Shown: positions 17,926-26,424, counted from the stretch's first letter. The stretch: DNA of 34,771 nt from Bacteroidota bacterium (GCA_013287375.1 JABDDX010000019.1:1-34771); one strand, 5' to 3'. Made by a program: numbers and translations. Notes: generated by a model from the letters alone, not told the origin.

Positions 17926-17958
17926 AGACTTACGAAGTTTTTAAAACTTCGTAAGTCT
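17926..17958. repeat. perfect 33-bp palindrome after nadA
   Basis: Two perfect 16-bp arms (17926-17941 and 17943-17958) flank a single T. The heart is TTTTTAAAA and the outer arms carry AGACTTACGAAG / CTTCGTAAGTCT. It has no following T run and sits just before a separate terminator, so it looks like an inserted palindromic repeat rather than a second terminator. Confidence 0.65.
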
Positions 17959-17961
17959 AAC

Positions 17962-18013
17962 ACTCAATAAAAAAAGCCCGCTTAAAATTTTAAGCGGGCT
18001 TTTTTTATTGAGT
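17962..18013. terminator. bidirectional terminator between nadA and the secreted nuclease
   Basis: A perfect 52-bp palindrome centred at 17987/17988 has a GC-rich heart (AGCCCGCTT / AAGCGGGCT) flanked by seven A on the left and seven T on the right, so it works in both directions for the two convergent genes. Confidence 0.93.
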
Positions 18014-18021
18014 AGATATAA

Positions 18022-19485
18022 CTAAATCCCTGAATCTTTTTCAGCTTCTAAGGCTGTTCTAACATTACTTGGTAAAGCTGTTAATAAGCTATAACCTGTT
18101 GCTGTTTCAATATCTTTTACGGTTACAATATATTTAGTCCAGTCGGAATTAATGGTATTGATATTAGGCGTATTAACCGCGATAACCCTTGTTGCAGTTG
18201 TTACACGGCTTAAATCACCATTACCAACGGGGATAATTACAGCCACTTTCCAAACATTACTAGGTACATTAACATGGCCGGCATCAACAGTATTAGCAGT
18301 ACCTACTGATCCTGTACCTCCTGTACCATAGCTACCCATGATGATATAAACCTCGTTACCGGCTGTAACTTGCGTACGTAAATAATTTTCCAGATTACCC
18401 CAGGTTTGTTGATTATTTTGCGGTGCCTGTGGTATCATATTGGTCATTAAAAAAGTAGCGTCATTTGCATTAGTAGAACTTGTTCTATCGCCTGAAGGGC
18501 AATTGTGTCCTCTATCAAAACCTGAACCACTGTAAGCAGTACTTTGCACTTCAAAAAATCCGGTTGGTAACCCGCTAAAAGCAGCAAAATCATTTTGGCG
18601 ACCTGTAGACTGTGTTATATTAGTTGCATCTAAATGCCAGCTTACCCAGTTTGGTTCCCCTTTGGTACTGTTGTATGATTCTACATAATAGCCCTGATTT
18701 ATTAAATAATTATCAGCCATTACAATTGCTGTTGTTGCATTTGATGGATTGCCAAATAAAAGATTGCTGTTATCACCTGTCTCAGGTGGGGCATCAGTAC
18801 CAATAGTTACACCTCTTGGGGTTGCTGCCGATGATGACGCAGAAGTATCAGGGCCAGTTGTTGGCGGAGTAACAATGGTTACACCTGAATTTCCGGTTCC
18901 TTTAAAGGTAATATCATCAACATCTATACGGGTAGTACCGGCTTTTACTATTTTAAATCTTACTTTACCGGTAACTGATATTTTAAATGAATCGGTTACT
19001 AAAGTAGTGCTGCTTTCGGTAATATTACTGCCAACCTGGGTATAAGTTGTACCACCATCTGTTGACTGCATTAGCTGCCAGGTAGAAGATGCATCGGTAC
19101 CATATTTAGCATGTTTAATACTTAATTGAGTAAGTCCGCTAATATCAAAGTTCATTGCTAAATAGCCGGTGCGTATTCTAACGGAAAAATTTCCATCTTT
19201 TACATCTCCTGCAAGGTTACCGATTAAAGCATCATTAAAATCCCATGATCCTGTACCTAAAGTTACATTAGCATCGGCATAAGCAGCTTTTGTAGAGGTT
19301 GTAGCTTCTTCAAAATCCTCGGTAATAACATATGGCACTGGTTGAGTGGTTCCAGTACTTCCTGTTGAGCCAGTAGTTCCGGTACTTCCACCAGATCCTG
19401 AATTTGTGTTTGTTGCATTATCTTTTTTACAGCTTGCAATTGCCAGTACAAGGCTGGCAGAAATAAGTAGGTTTCTAAACTTCAT
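18022..19485 (-). CDS. secreted DNA/RNA non-specific endonuclease (EndoG/NUC1 family) lipoprotein
   Basis: The 487-residue product begins with a lipoprotein signal (LAIASC, Cys19), then a Ser/Gly/Thr linker at about 29-50. A beta-rich domain of about 145 residues follows (about 53-198) that looks like a carbohydrate- or surface-binding sandwich. A second linker leads to the nuclease domain (about 240-485). The catalytic DRGHNCPSGDR motif has its general-base His at 327; NMIPQAPQNNQQTWGNLE (about 349-366) supplies the metal-ligand Asn. The enzyme probably cuts extracellular or periplasmic nucleic acid for nutrition. It is convergent with nadA and divergent from thiL. The identity of the N-terminal sandwich is uncertain. 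Confidence 0.88.
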   Translation of the reverse strand: MKFRNLLISASLVLAIASCKKDNATNTNSGSGGSTGTTGSTGSTGTTQPVPYVITEDFEEATTSTKAAYADANVTLGTGSWDFNDALIGNLAGDVKDGNFSVRIRTGYLAMNFDISGLTQLSIKHAKYGTDASSTWQLMQSTDGGTTYTQVGSNITESSTTLVTDSFKISVTGKVRFKIVKAGTTRIDVDDITFKGTGNSGVTIVTPPTTGPDTSASSSAATPRGVTIGTDAPPETGDNSNLLFGNPSNATTAIVMADNYLINQGYYVESYNSTKGEPNWVSWHLDATNITQSTGRQNDFAAFSGLPTGFFEVQSTAYSGSGFDRGHNCPSGDRTSSTNANDATFLMTNMIPQAPQNNQQTWGNLENYLRTQVTAGNEVYIIMGSYGTGGTGSVGTANTVDAGHVNVPSNVWKVAVIIPVGNGDLSRVTTATRVIAVNTPNINTINSDWTKYIVTVKDIETATGYSLLTALPSNVRTALEAEKDSGI

Positions 19486-19618
19486 AGATTATTTTTTTTG
19501 CAAATATGCTAATGCACTATTAATCTAATGTTAATATTTGTATATAGCGATTAATCTTTCTGAGTTTTTAATGAATTTTTAGAAAGGGATTTGTTTTTAA
19601 GCTGTTATTAAAGAAATA

Positions 19619-19645
19619 TTTGACCTGAGCTTTTTCGTATTTTTG
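19619..19645 (+). promoter_or_regulatory. promoter for thiL
   Basis: TTTG at 19619-19622 and TATTTTTG at 19638-19645 match the Bacteroidota -33/-7 elements with a rather short 15-bp spacer. Transcription would start near 19651, giving a leader of about 14 nt before the ATG at 19665. Confidence 0.55.
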
Positions 19646-19664
19646 CACTGTTTAAAAAAGTATC

Positions 19665-20717
19665 ATGGCATTATTTGATAATAAAGAGAAAACTAACATA
19701 GAGAACTTAGGTGAATTTGGTTTGATAGATCACCTTACAAAAAATGTAAAGCTTACCCGCGAAAATACTACTAAAGGTGTTGGTGATGATGCTGCAGTGC
19801 TTGATGCTAAAGGAAAAAAGGTATTGGTATCAACAGATATGTTGCTGGAGGGAATACATTTTGATTTAGCTTATACACCATTAAAGCATTTGGGATATAA
19901 AGCTGTACAGGTAAATCTGAGTGATATTTATGCGATGAATGGTACGGCTACGCAAATTACTGTATCAGTAGGTTTATCCAGTAAATTCCCTTTAGAGGCT
20001 ATTGAAGAATTATATGAAGGTATTTATTTAGCTTGCGATAAATATGGGATTGATATAGTTGGCGGTGATACTACTTCATCAAAACAAGGCCTGGTGATCA
20101 GTATAACTTCTATTGGCTATGCCGATGAAAAAGATATTGTATACCGTAATGGCGCCGAAGAAGGTGATTTAATATGTGTATCGGGTGATTTAGGTGGTGC
20201 TTATGTTGGCTTACAATTGCTGGAACGCGAGAAACAAATATTTCTCGAAAACCCAAATATTCAGCCCGATCTGGAGGGAAAAGATTATATAGTAGAACGC
20301 CAGTTAAAACCGGAAGCCCGTGGCGATATTATCGACTTACTAAAAGAAATTGAAGTTAAACCAACATCTATGATTGACATTTCTGATGGATTGGCATCTG
20401 AAATATTGCATATCTGCAAGCAAAGTAATAAAGGCTGTAATTTATACGAGGAAAAGATACCACTTGACCCGATGACGTTTGAAACAGCACGCGAATTCAA
20501 TCTCGACCCAACGGTTTGCGCTTTGAGTGGTGGCGAAGACTACGAGCTGTTATTTACCGTAAAACAAGCCGACTATGACAAAATTAAGTTTAAAATGGAT
20601 ATTACCATCATCGGCTATATAACAGAGCCTGCGGTGGGCTGTAATTTAATAACTAAGGGCGGTGTAGTTCATCCATTAAAAGCACAGGGATGGAACGCAT
20701 TTAAAAAAAATGATTAA
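19665..20717 (+). CDS. thiL: thiamine-monophosphate kinase
   Basis: ThiL phosphorylates thiamine monophosphate to the active cofactor thiamine diphosphate using ATP. The 350-residue product has the AIR-synthase-like fold: GVGDDAAVLD near residues 39-48 binds Mg-ATP, STDMLLEGIHF and NLSDIYAMNG follow, and GGDTTSSKQGLVISIT near 129-144 and ISDGLASEI near 239-247 are further ligands. A late SGGEDYELLF motif is also typical. It is about 20 residues longer than the E. coli enzyme, which is usual in Bacteroidota. No other thiamine gene is near, so the location does not add to the call. Confidence 0.93.
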   Translation: MALFDNKEKTNIENLGEFGLIDHLTKNVKLTRENTTKGVGDDAAVLDAKGKKVLVSTDMLLEGIHFDLAYTPLKHLGYKAVQVNLSDIYAMNGTATQITVSVGLSSKFPLEAIEELYEGIYLACDKYGIDIVGGDTTSSKQGLVISITSIGYADEKDIVYRNGAEEGDLICVSGDLGGAYVGLQLLEREKQIFLENPNIQPDLEGKDYIVERQLKPEARGDIIDLLKEIEVKPTSMIDISDGLASEILHICKQSNKGCNLYEEKIPLDPMTFETAREFNLDPTVCALSGGEDYELLFTVKQADYDKIKFKMDITIIGYITEPAVGCNLITKGGVVHPLKAQGWNAFKKND

Positions 20718-20744
20718 ATTGGTCTAATAAATTTCCTTAATCAC

Positions 20745-21593
20745 ATGAAAAAGTACCTGTTTGTAAGTTTGTTAATATTATCAGTAAGTTTTGCAAGAGC
20801 GCAGGACGGGGTAATGTTTAAAATAAAATTTTTGCCAAGCCACACTTATTTAATTGCAACAAATGTGTCTGGTGTTGTTACCACCGATTTATCCGCAAAT
20901 AAGGATCTGGCAGAAAAGCTAGCAACCAAAGGTATTACGCAACCTTTGGTTGCCAGTGCGCAATTTGATAACAAAACAACAGCCACAACAGGAGCACTTT
21001 CGGCTGATAATAGTTTCCCGGTAACTATGGTGAAAGGAGCGATGCCAAATATTACCGTTGCTATTAATGGTAAACCAATACCGATACCAGCCCCTAAAGG
21101 TGCAGAAATTAAATTTTATGGTCATGTAGACGCTGATGGAAAACTTAATTTAGATTCAGTAGGTGGAAAGAAGCTGGATGACTCCGCTGCAGCGCCAATT
21201 AAAAAAATGGTGAATAGCATGATGGGTGCCATAAATTTTCCGGAGCATCCAATAAAAGTGGGTGAATCGTTTACACAAACAGTTCCTTTTAACCTGCCAA
21301 TGGCTAACAAAGGAATGGCCATGAGCATTAAGGTTACCTATAAACTGACAAGTATTTCCGGAGATAGTGCTTATTTTGATATAGCACAGGTACTTGATAT
21401 GCAATTAGACTTAAAAGGTGTTAATGTAAGCCTTACCGGAAATGGTAGCGGAAAAATGGTTTACAATATCAAAAATAACTATCCAACAAGTTCAAACGGC
21501 GATATAAAAATGTTTATAACTGTTAAGTCGGATAAAATTAATGCTGTGGCAACAGCTAAAATATCAACAAACACTAACTATCAGATCAATTAA
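20745..21593 (+). CDS. secreted DUF6263-like protein
   Basis: The 282-residue product has a type I signal peptide (MKKYLFVSLLILSVSFARAQ), so it is exported. The mature part is beta-rich with no Cys, and contains KIKFLPSHTYLIATNVSG near its start and HPIKVGESFTQTVPFNLP in the middle. This layout resembles DUF6263, a periplasmic or outer-membrane family of unknown function; the assignment is from memory. It starts 27 bp after thiL, so it may be cotranscribed, but a functional link is not evident. The end of the gene enters the hairpin shared with rmuC. Confidence 0.75.
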   Translation: MKKYLFVSLLILSVSFARAQDGVMFKIKFLPSHTYLIATNVSGVVTTDLSANKDLAEKLATKGITQPLVASAQFDNKTTATTGALSADNSFPVTMVKGAMPNITVAINGKPIPIPAPKGAEIKFYGHVDADGKLNLDSVGGKKLDDSAAAPIKKMVNSMMGAINFPEHPIKVGESFTQTVPFNLPMANKGMAMSIKVTYKLTSISGDSAYFDIAQVLDMQLDLKGVNVSLTGNGSGKMVYNIKNNYPTSSNGDIKMFITVKSDKINAVATAKISTNTNYQIN

Positions 21594-21627
21594 TATTTAA
21601 GCGAAGATTATTCTTCGCTTAAATATT
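21592..21627. terminator. bidirectional terminator overlapping the ends of the DUF6263-like gene and rmuC
   Basis: Perfect 16-bp arms (21592-21607 and 21612-21627) close a TTAT loop, with AGCGAAGA / TCTTCGCT as the GC-richer part and T or A runs on both sides. The last codons and stop of rmuC lie inside the hairpin, and the stop of the DUF6263-like gene touches its left end. Confidence 0.88.
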
Positions 21628-22972
21628 TTTGATCTATTTGTTTATTAGCCTTGGCTCCAAGGCTTTTTATTTTTTCGGCGGTTTTGGTAAGGTTACCATT
21701 GCCTTCAGTTAGCTTACTTATAGCATTATCATAAGCCGATTGGCTTTGTTTGATGTTTTTGCCGATACCTTCCATATCGCCTACAAAGCCGACAAATTTA
21801 TCGTACATAGCGCCGCTTAATCGTGCAATCTCCAATACATTCCGGTTTTGGCGTTCTTGTTTCCAAATGCTGGCGATCGTGCGTAGTGTGGCTAATAATG
21901 TAGATGGACTTACAATTACCACCCGTTTATCCCAGGCATCGCTGAACAGCTCGGCATCAATTTGTACCGCGAAACTAAATGATGATTCTATCGGAATAAA
22001 TAACAAAACAAAATCAGGTGAATTGATCTGGTGCAGGTCATGATAGTTTTTTGCAGATAATCCATTTACATGACTACGGATAGATTCCACGTGGCCTTTT
22101 GAAAATAACTTGCGCTCCTCTTCGGTTTCGCAGTTAACCAGGCGCTCATAAGCAATTAGTGATACTTTGGAGTCGATAACCAAATGCTTGTCATCCGGCA
22201 AATCAATAATAACATCGGGTTGTAAACGGCTGCCATCATTACCGGTAAAACTTGCCTGTATGCGGTATTCCTGATCTTTTACCAATCCTGAACGCTCTAA
22301 AACGCGCTCCAAAATAACCTCACCCCAGTTTCCTTGTTTCTTATTGTCGCCCTTTAATGCTTTGGTAAGGTTTTGAGCCTCGTTGCTGATCAATTGGTTC
22401 AGCTCCATCAGTTGGGTAATAACACCTTTAAGAGTGTTGCGCTCGGCAGCCTCCATATTGTAAACCTTGTCGACTTTTTCCTCGAAAGCCTTGATATTTT
22501 CTTTGAGTGGATTTAACAGGATATCCAGGTTGGCACGGTTGGTTTCCACAAATTTTTGGGATTTTTCATCGAGCAGCTTATTGGCTACGTTCTGAAACTC
22601 TAGCTGGAATTTTTGCTGTATCTCCTGGATAGATTTTTCCTGTTCCATCAACCGTTCGCGCTGTGCTTTGAATGATTCCTCGGCTTTAGCCATCCGGTTT
22701 TTTTCGGTTAGCAGTTCCTGGTTTAAGGTAGATACGGAAGCATCATATCTTATGCGCTCGTCCTGTAATAATTTATCAGATTTATCACGTTCGGCTATTA
22801 AGCCCGATGCACGCTCTTCACTACGCGCCACAGCAATTTTAAGTTGGTCGCTTTCTGCTTTTAAACGCAGCAGCTCATCGGCAGAAAGACCATCAGCTGC
22901 CGGTTTCTTCAAAAAGAAATAAACAGCAATTACCAGAATTAAAACGGAAACAATTAAAAAGACGACACTCAT
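21608..22972 (-). CDS. rmuC: DNA recombination protein RmuC
   Basis: RmuC limits inversions at short repeats in E. coli; its core domain is a nuclease-like fold. The 454-residue product has an N-terminal membrane anchor (residues 2-21), a long coiled coil (about 30-190, rich in Glu, Lys, Gln and Ala), then the RmuC domain (about 200-420) with GNWGEVILERVLERSGL, QPDVIIDLPDDKHLVIDSKVSL and FVLLFIPIESSF. The IDSK pattern is the D...(E/D)xK nuclease core. It stands alone on the minus strand. A promoter (TAGTTTTG) is at 22990-22997. Confidence 0.93.
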   Translation of the reverse strand: MSVVFLIVSVLILVIAVYFFLKKPAADGLSADELLRLKAESDQLKIAVARSEERASGLIAERDKSDKLLQDERIRYDASVSTLNQELLTEKNRMAKAEESFKAQRERLMEQEKSIQEIQQKFQLEFQNVANKLLDEKSQKFVETNRANLDILLNPLKENIKAFEEKVDKVYNMEAAERNTLKGVITQLMELNQLISNEAQNLTKALKGDNKKQGNWGEVILERVLERSGLVKDQEYRIQASFTGNDGSRLQPDVIIDLPDDKHLVIDSKVSLIAYERLVNCETEEERKLFSKGHVESIRSHVNGLSAKNYHDLHQINSPDFVLLFIPIESSFSFAVQIDAELFSDAWDKRVVIVSPSTLLATLRTIASIWKQERQNRNVLEIARLSGAMYDKFVGFVGDMEGIGKNIKQSQSAYDNAISKLTEGNGNLTKTAEKIKSLGAKANKQIDQKYLSEE

Positions 22973-22989
22973 TTTGCAAAAAATATTAG

Positions 22990-22997
22990 CAAAACTA
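22990..22997 (-). promoter_or_regulatory. -7 promoter element for rmuC
   Basis: On the minus strand the sequence reads TAGTTTTG, an exact match to TAnnTTTG, 17 bp before the rmuC ATG. Confidence 0.55.
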
Positions 22998-23061
22998 AGA
23001 TATAAAATTTAATAAGAAAAAGAAAAGATGGAGCTTTATTAGATTGACCAATCCAAATCAG

Positions 23062-23153
23062 TCATGCCGAATTTATTTCGAAATCTCATAGGACAGTCAT
23101 CGATTTGCAAAGCATCGCCAAGCAACAGAGATGCTGAAATAAATTCAGCATGA
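23062..23153. repeat. imperfect inverted repeat between gldH and rmuC
   Basis: Left arm 23062-23088 and right arm 23127-23153 carry the same motif in opposite directions: TCATGCCGAATTTATTTC on the left pairs with GAAATAAATTCAGCATGA on the right. A small CGAT...ATCG hairpin lies between. The pattern looks like a dispersed, palindromic intergenic repeat family that I recall from many Bacteroidota genomes. There is no coding frame. Confidence 0.6.
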
Positions 23154-23166
23154 TATCAGGATAATT

Positions 23167-23661
23167 TTATTGATTCGAATTACCAGCTTTTTCAACCCTC
23201 AAACCAACATCACTAACTTCATGCAAAGGGTTATCTCGCATATTTTGTTCAATAGCGAAATGGTACACCCCTTTTGCCGGGAACATATAGTTTGCGCGGA
23301 ACATCATTTGGTAACTATATAAATTACCTGAACCTACGCCCAGCCATTCGCCGTCGGCGTTGGCCAGTTTAAATTCGTAGCGGTTAACGTCATTTTTTAC
23401 GCCGGGTCCATTTTCATGCATTAAAATAAAAATGTTGGAATACTTATAATCGCCCGTTACCCGCAGGTTGAAGTACAGGTTGTAGGGAATCTTCTCATTG
23501 TCGATCTTCACATCATACTTAACCTGATTAACGTATGACCAGTTGTGATTCTCAATCCCGGTATTTTTATCAACGATGGCGCTGGGATCTGAACATCCGG
23601 CAAAAGACAACGCTACCAGGATAACGGGTAAAAAACAAAGTATTTTATAAGCACGCATCAT
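23167..23661 (-). CDS. gldH: gliding motility lipoprotein GldH
   Basis: The 164-residue product has a lipoprotein signal peptide with lipobox SFAGC (Cys23). The mature part (about 140 residues) matches GldH as I recall it: an N-terminal stretch with WSYVNQVKYDV, a beta-rich core with YNLYFNLRVTGDYKYSN, and a C-terminal FAIEQNMRDNPL motif. GldH is required for gliding in Flavobacterium johnsoniae; related type IX secretion genes are not visible here, and many non-gliding Bacteroidota also keep gldH. It is downstream of ricT and holB, with 6 bp between ricT and gldH, in the usual Bacteroidota order. Confidence 0.85.
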   Translation of the reverse strand: MMRAYKILCFLPVILVALSFAGCSDPSAIVDKNTGIENHNWSYVNQVKYDVKIDNEKIPYNLYFNLRVTGDYKYSNIFILMHENGPGVKNDVNRYEFKLANADGEWLGVGSGNLYSYQMMFRANYMFPAKGVYHFAIEQNMRDNPLHEVSDVGLRVEKAGNSNQ

Positions 23662-23667
23662 TACTTA

Positions 23668-25098
23668 TTATTCTGCTGATGGCCCGGGATTATTGCCGGG
23701 GCGGTTTTGATTATTTTGATTTGGCCGGCGATGTTTATGTCGACGGTTTTGATTGTTTCCTTGTGGCTTAGCTCCTTCAGGTCGAGTCCCTTCAGTACTA
23801 TTTCCATCTGCGGGTTTGTTGTTTTCCGGGCGAGGCGCCTTCGGCCTGTTACCATCAACCGGCTTGCCACCTTCAGGGCGTGGCGGCCTGTTGTTCTGTA
23901 CAGCACCCGCTGGCCTTGGCTGGTTTGCCTGCTGCGGGTTTTGATTAGGGTTGCGGTTATTCCGGTTTTTATTCTTGTTCTTATTTTTATTATTGTTGTT
24001 ATTACGGCGTTCATCCAAACGGGTTAAACTATCTTGCCCAACAACGTTTTCATAATCTAAAGTTTTAACCGGCTTGGTCTCCAACTCAACCGTTTCACCC
24101 AAATCCGCAGGGATTACGCCATCCCTGTTTTGCTGCTGAATTTCTTTAACCTTACTAATCGGCAAAGGGATCCATGCTTCTTCACGAGGGTAAGCAAACC
24201 ACATTATTTTTTTAAATATGTCGGTTTTTTGTAAGCGGGCATCACCCTTTTCGGTCTTTAATACATTTACATTATCGGGGATGTGTTTAAGCGCATCCAT
24301 GTAAGTATCCAGCTCATAATTTAAACAACACTTTAACTTACCGCATTGTCCGGCAAGTTTGAGCGTGTTTAACGAAAGATTTTGGTAGCGTGCCGCAGAG
24401 GTAGAAACTGTTTTAAAATCAGTTAACCAGGTTGAGCAACAAAGCTCGCGACCGCATGAACCAATACCACCCAAGCGGCTTGCTTCCTGTCGCATACCTA
24501 TCTGTCGCATCTCAATCCTGATACGGAACTGCTCCGCCATTTTCTTGATCAGCTCCCGAAAATCGACACGACCTTCGGCGGTGTAATAGAAAGTAGCTTT
24601 GGTTTTGTCACCCTGATAATCCACATCACTTAGTTTCATGCTCAGGTTAAGTTCCAATGCCAGCTTGCGCGATTTGTGCATGGTTTCCCACTCCATATCT
24701 TTGGCAGCCTTCCATTTTTCAACGTCGGCAACGGTAGCTTTGCGGTAGATCTTTTTGGCAACGTCGGCTTCCTTAACGCGGCGTTTAACCATCTGCATCC
24801 TCACCAGTTCGCCGGTTATAGATACGTGGCCAACGTCGTAGCCGCCGGTAGCGGTTTCAACCACCACAAGCTCGCCTGCTTCCAGGTAAATATTATCGCT
24901 ATTCAGATAAAATTCCTTGCGAGAGCCCTTAAATTTAACTTCGATAACCGGAAACGGTTTATAATTTGTCGGCATGTCCATGTGCGACAGCCAATCGTAT
25001 ACATCTAATTTACTGCATCCGCTTGTTAGGCACGAGCCATTACTTTTGCAGCCTGCCGGTGAACATCCGCCCCCCGTTGAGCAACTTCCACATCCCAT
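23668..25098 (-). CDS. ricT: PSP1/RicT family protein with a disordered tail
   Basis: The 476-residue product has three parts. The N terminus (residues 1-28) carries six cysteines (3, 6, 12, 17, 23 and 28). The PSP1 domain (about 45-310) contains CGRELCCS and CGKLKCCLNYE, conserved in RicT/YaaT. The last 120 residues are an Asn-, Arg-, Pro- and Gly-rich low-complexity tail. In Bacillus, RicT with RicA and RicF binds iron-sulfur clusters and promotes RNase Y-dependent mRNA processing; here only RicT is seen. The tail could bind RNA or partners (inference). It lies 2 bp after holB and 6 bp before gldH on the minus strand. Confidence 0.9.
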   Translation of the reverse strand: MGCGSCSTGGGCSPAGCKSNGSCLTSGCSKLDVYDWLSHMDMPTNYKPFPVIEVKFKGSRKEFYLNSDNIYLEAGELVVVETATGGYDVGHVSITGELVRMQMVKRRVKEADVAKKIYRKATVADVEKWKAAKDMEWETMHKSRKLALELNLSMKLSDVDYQGDKTKATFYYTAEGRVDFRELIKKMAEQFRIRIEMRQIGMRQEASRLGGIGSCGRELCCSTWLTDFKTVSTSAARYQNLSLNTLKLAGQCGKLKCCLNYELDTYMDALKHIPDNVNVLKTEKGDARLQKTDIFKKIMWFAYPREEAWIPLPISKVKEIQQQNRDGVIPADLGETVELETKPVKTLDYENVVGQDSLTRLDERRNNNNNKNKNKNKNRNNRNPNQNPQQANQPRPAGAVQNNRPPRPEGGKPVDGNRPKAPRPENNKPADGNSTEGTRPEGAKPQGNNQNRRHKHRRPNQNNQNRPGNNPGPSAE

Positions 25099-25100
25099 AA

Positions 25101-26246
25101 TTAATTCGGTATATATTGTGTCCCCTGCGGGATCGTTTTAAACTTTAGTATCTTTATAATCTGTAAAGATACATCTAAAAATAAAATTTTCGGGTTTGCA
25201 TTTCGTTCTACGTGATAATGTGTCTTTTCAAGCTCGGCACTTATAGCCTGGGCCTGGGTAATATTCATCACATTAGTCATTTTTTGCGCGGTTTCCAGTT
25301 CCTGCGCAGGCAGGTGAACCAGGTTCCCGGCGCCCGCCATCAGCAAGCAGCATTCCCGTACAAAACTCACGCCATAGCGTAAAAAATTCTTTTGATTTTC
25401 GCGGCCCATCTTAGCCAGCTGATCAACAAAAGGCAATATTTCCAAGCCCTTATTCCCAAAACACAAACGCAACCAGTCGACAAATAATTTATGGTATCCT
25501 TTGGTATCCTGCTGCAGCATTATCAGCGCTTCGGTTAAATTACCGTTGCTTAGATAAGCAATTTGCGCTGCCGCGTCTTCAGTTTGATTATATTTTTCTA
25601 CCAGATGATTTTTAACTTCATTATAACCTAATGAGGGAATTTTTATCAGCTGAGTGCGCGAAAGGATGGTATTTAATATTTGATCCTGATTTTGGGCAAC
25701 CAATAAAAATAACGTGTTTGGTTGCGGCTCCTCAATAATTTTAAGCAATGCATTGCCTTCCTTGTCCAGATATTCGGGCAGCCAAAGAATCAGTACTTTG
25801 TAGGTAGATTCAAAAGGCTTAAGACTAAGTTTTTTAATGATCTGGTGGCATTCGGCAATGTTGATATTGGCCTGTTTGTTTTCAGCATCCAGATAATCAC
25901 GCCAAATATCCAGGCTTAAATATGGATGGGCGATAAAAGCCTCGCGCCATTGTTCAATGAAAGTTAACGCGGTATCATCCTTATGTTTAGCGAAGAACGG
26001 GTATGAAAAATGCAGATCGGGATGCATCAACTTTTTATACTTCCGGCAGGAGGAGCAAACCCCGCAGGAATCGTCAGGTTGCTTATCCTCGCACGATAAA
26101 TATTGAGCGTAAGCAACAGCCAGCGCCAAACTTCCAGAACCTTCGGGCCCTAAAAATAATTGCGCGTGACTAACCCGGTTTTCATTAACCGAATTCATTA
26201 AACGTTGTTTTATCGCGGCCTGGCCTACAATCTCCTTAAACTGCAT
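25101..26246 (-). CDS. holB: DNA polymerase III delta-prime subunit (clamp loader)
   Basis: The 381-residue protein (start ATG 26246) is the AAA+ delta-prime-type subunit of the replicative clamp loader. The zinc module is complete (Cys52, 61, 64 and 67 in LSCEDKQPDDSCGVCSSC). The Walker A region reads GPEGSGSLA (33-41), with Ser in place of the Lys, so it should not bind ATP, as in E. coli delta-prime. LSRT replaces the usual SRC motif. A longer frame from 26324 would add 26 residues that run through a GAGATGTGAG repeat, so MQFKEIVGQ is preferred as the start. It is the first gene of holB-ricT-gldH. Confidence 0.88.
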   Translation of the reverse strand: MQFKEIVGQAAIKQRLMNSVNENRVSHAQLFLGPEGSGSLALAVAYAQYLSCEDKQPDDSCGVCSSCRKYKKLMHPDLHFSYPFFAKHKDDTALTFIEQWREAFIAHPYLSLDIWRDYLDAENKQANINIAECHQIIKKLSLKPFESTYKVLILWLPEYLDKEGNALLKIIEEPQPNTLFLLVAQNQDQILNTILSRTQLIKIPSLGYNEVKNHLVEKYNQTEDAAAQIAYLSNGNLTEALIMLQQDTKGYHKLFVDWLRLCFGNKGLEILPFVDQLAKMGRENQKNFLRYGVSFVRECCLLMAGAGNLVHLPAQELETAQKMTNVMNITQAQAISAELEKTHYHVERNANPKILFLDVSLQIIKILKFKTIPQGTQYIPN

Positions 26247-26326
26247 TGGTGCAAAATAAGCAATAGATTTGAGATGTGAGATATGAGATGTGAGACAAGG
26301 AGGGTTTTTGACAAAAATCGGCAAAT

Positions 26327-26389
26327 TACCCCCTCCCGGCCTCCCCCTGATATCAGGGGGAGGTGTCGACGAAGGAGACGGAGGGGGTA
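26327..26389. repeat. GC-rich nested palindrome between holB and ruvX
   Basis: A 24-bp perfect palindrome (26340-26363, heart CTGATATCAG with five C and five G) lies inside 10-bp outer arms TACCCCCTCC / GGAGGGGGTA (26327-26336 and 26380-26389). The GC content is very unlike the AT-rich surroundings. This is a typical look for an REP- or MITE-like element, but no transposase is near. Confidence 0.7.
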
Positions 26390-26424
26390 AAAAACGTTTG
26401 CAGATGAACTCACCAAAATTAATT

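Noticed and set aside
22084..22097. Third parS-like site (ATTCCACGTGGCCT) inside rmuC
   Set aside because: Only 10 of 14 heart positions match and one half-site is broken; within a coding gene this can arise by chance.
23661..24014. A 117-residue basic frame in the gldH-ricT region
   Set aside because: It is another reading of the low-complexity Asn/Arg/Pro-rich ricT tail on the same strand; repetitive composition keeps stops away.
26247..26324. N-terminal extension of the delta-prime subunit
   Set aside because: The 26 extra residues are encoded within an intergenic repeat; the family normally starts near MQFKEIVGQ.
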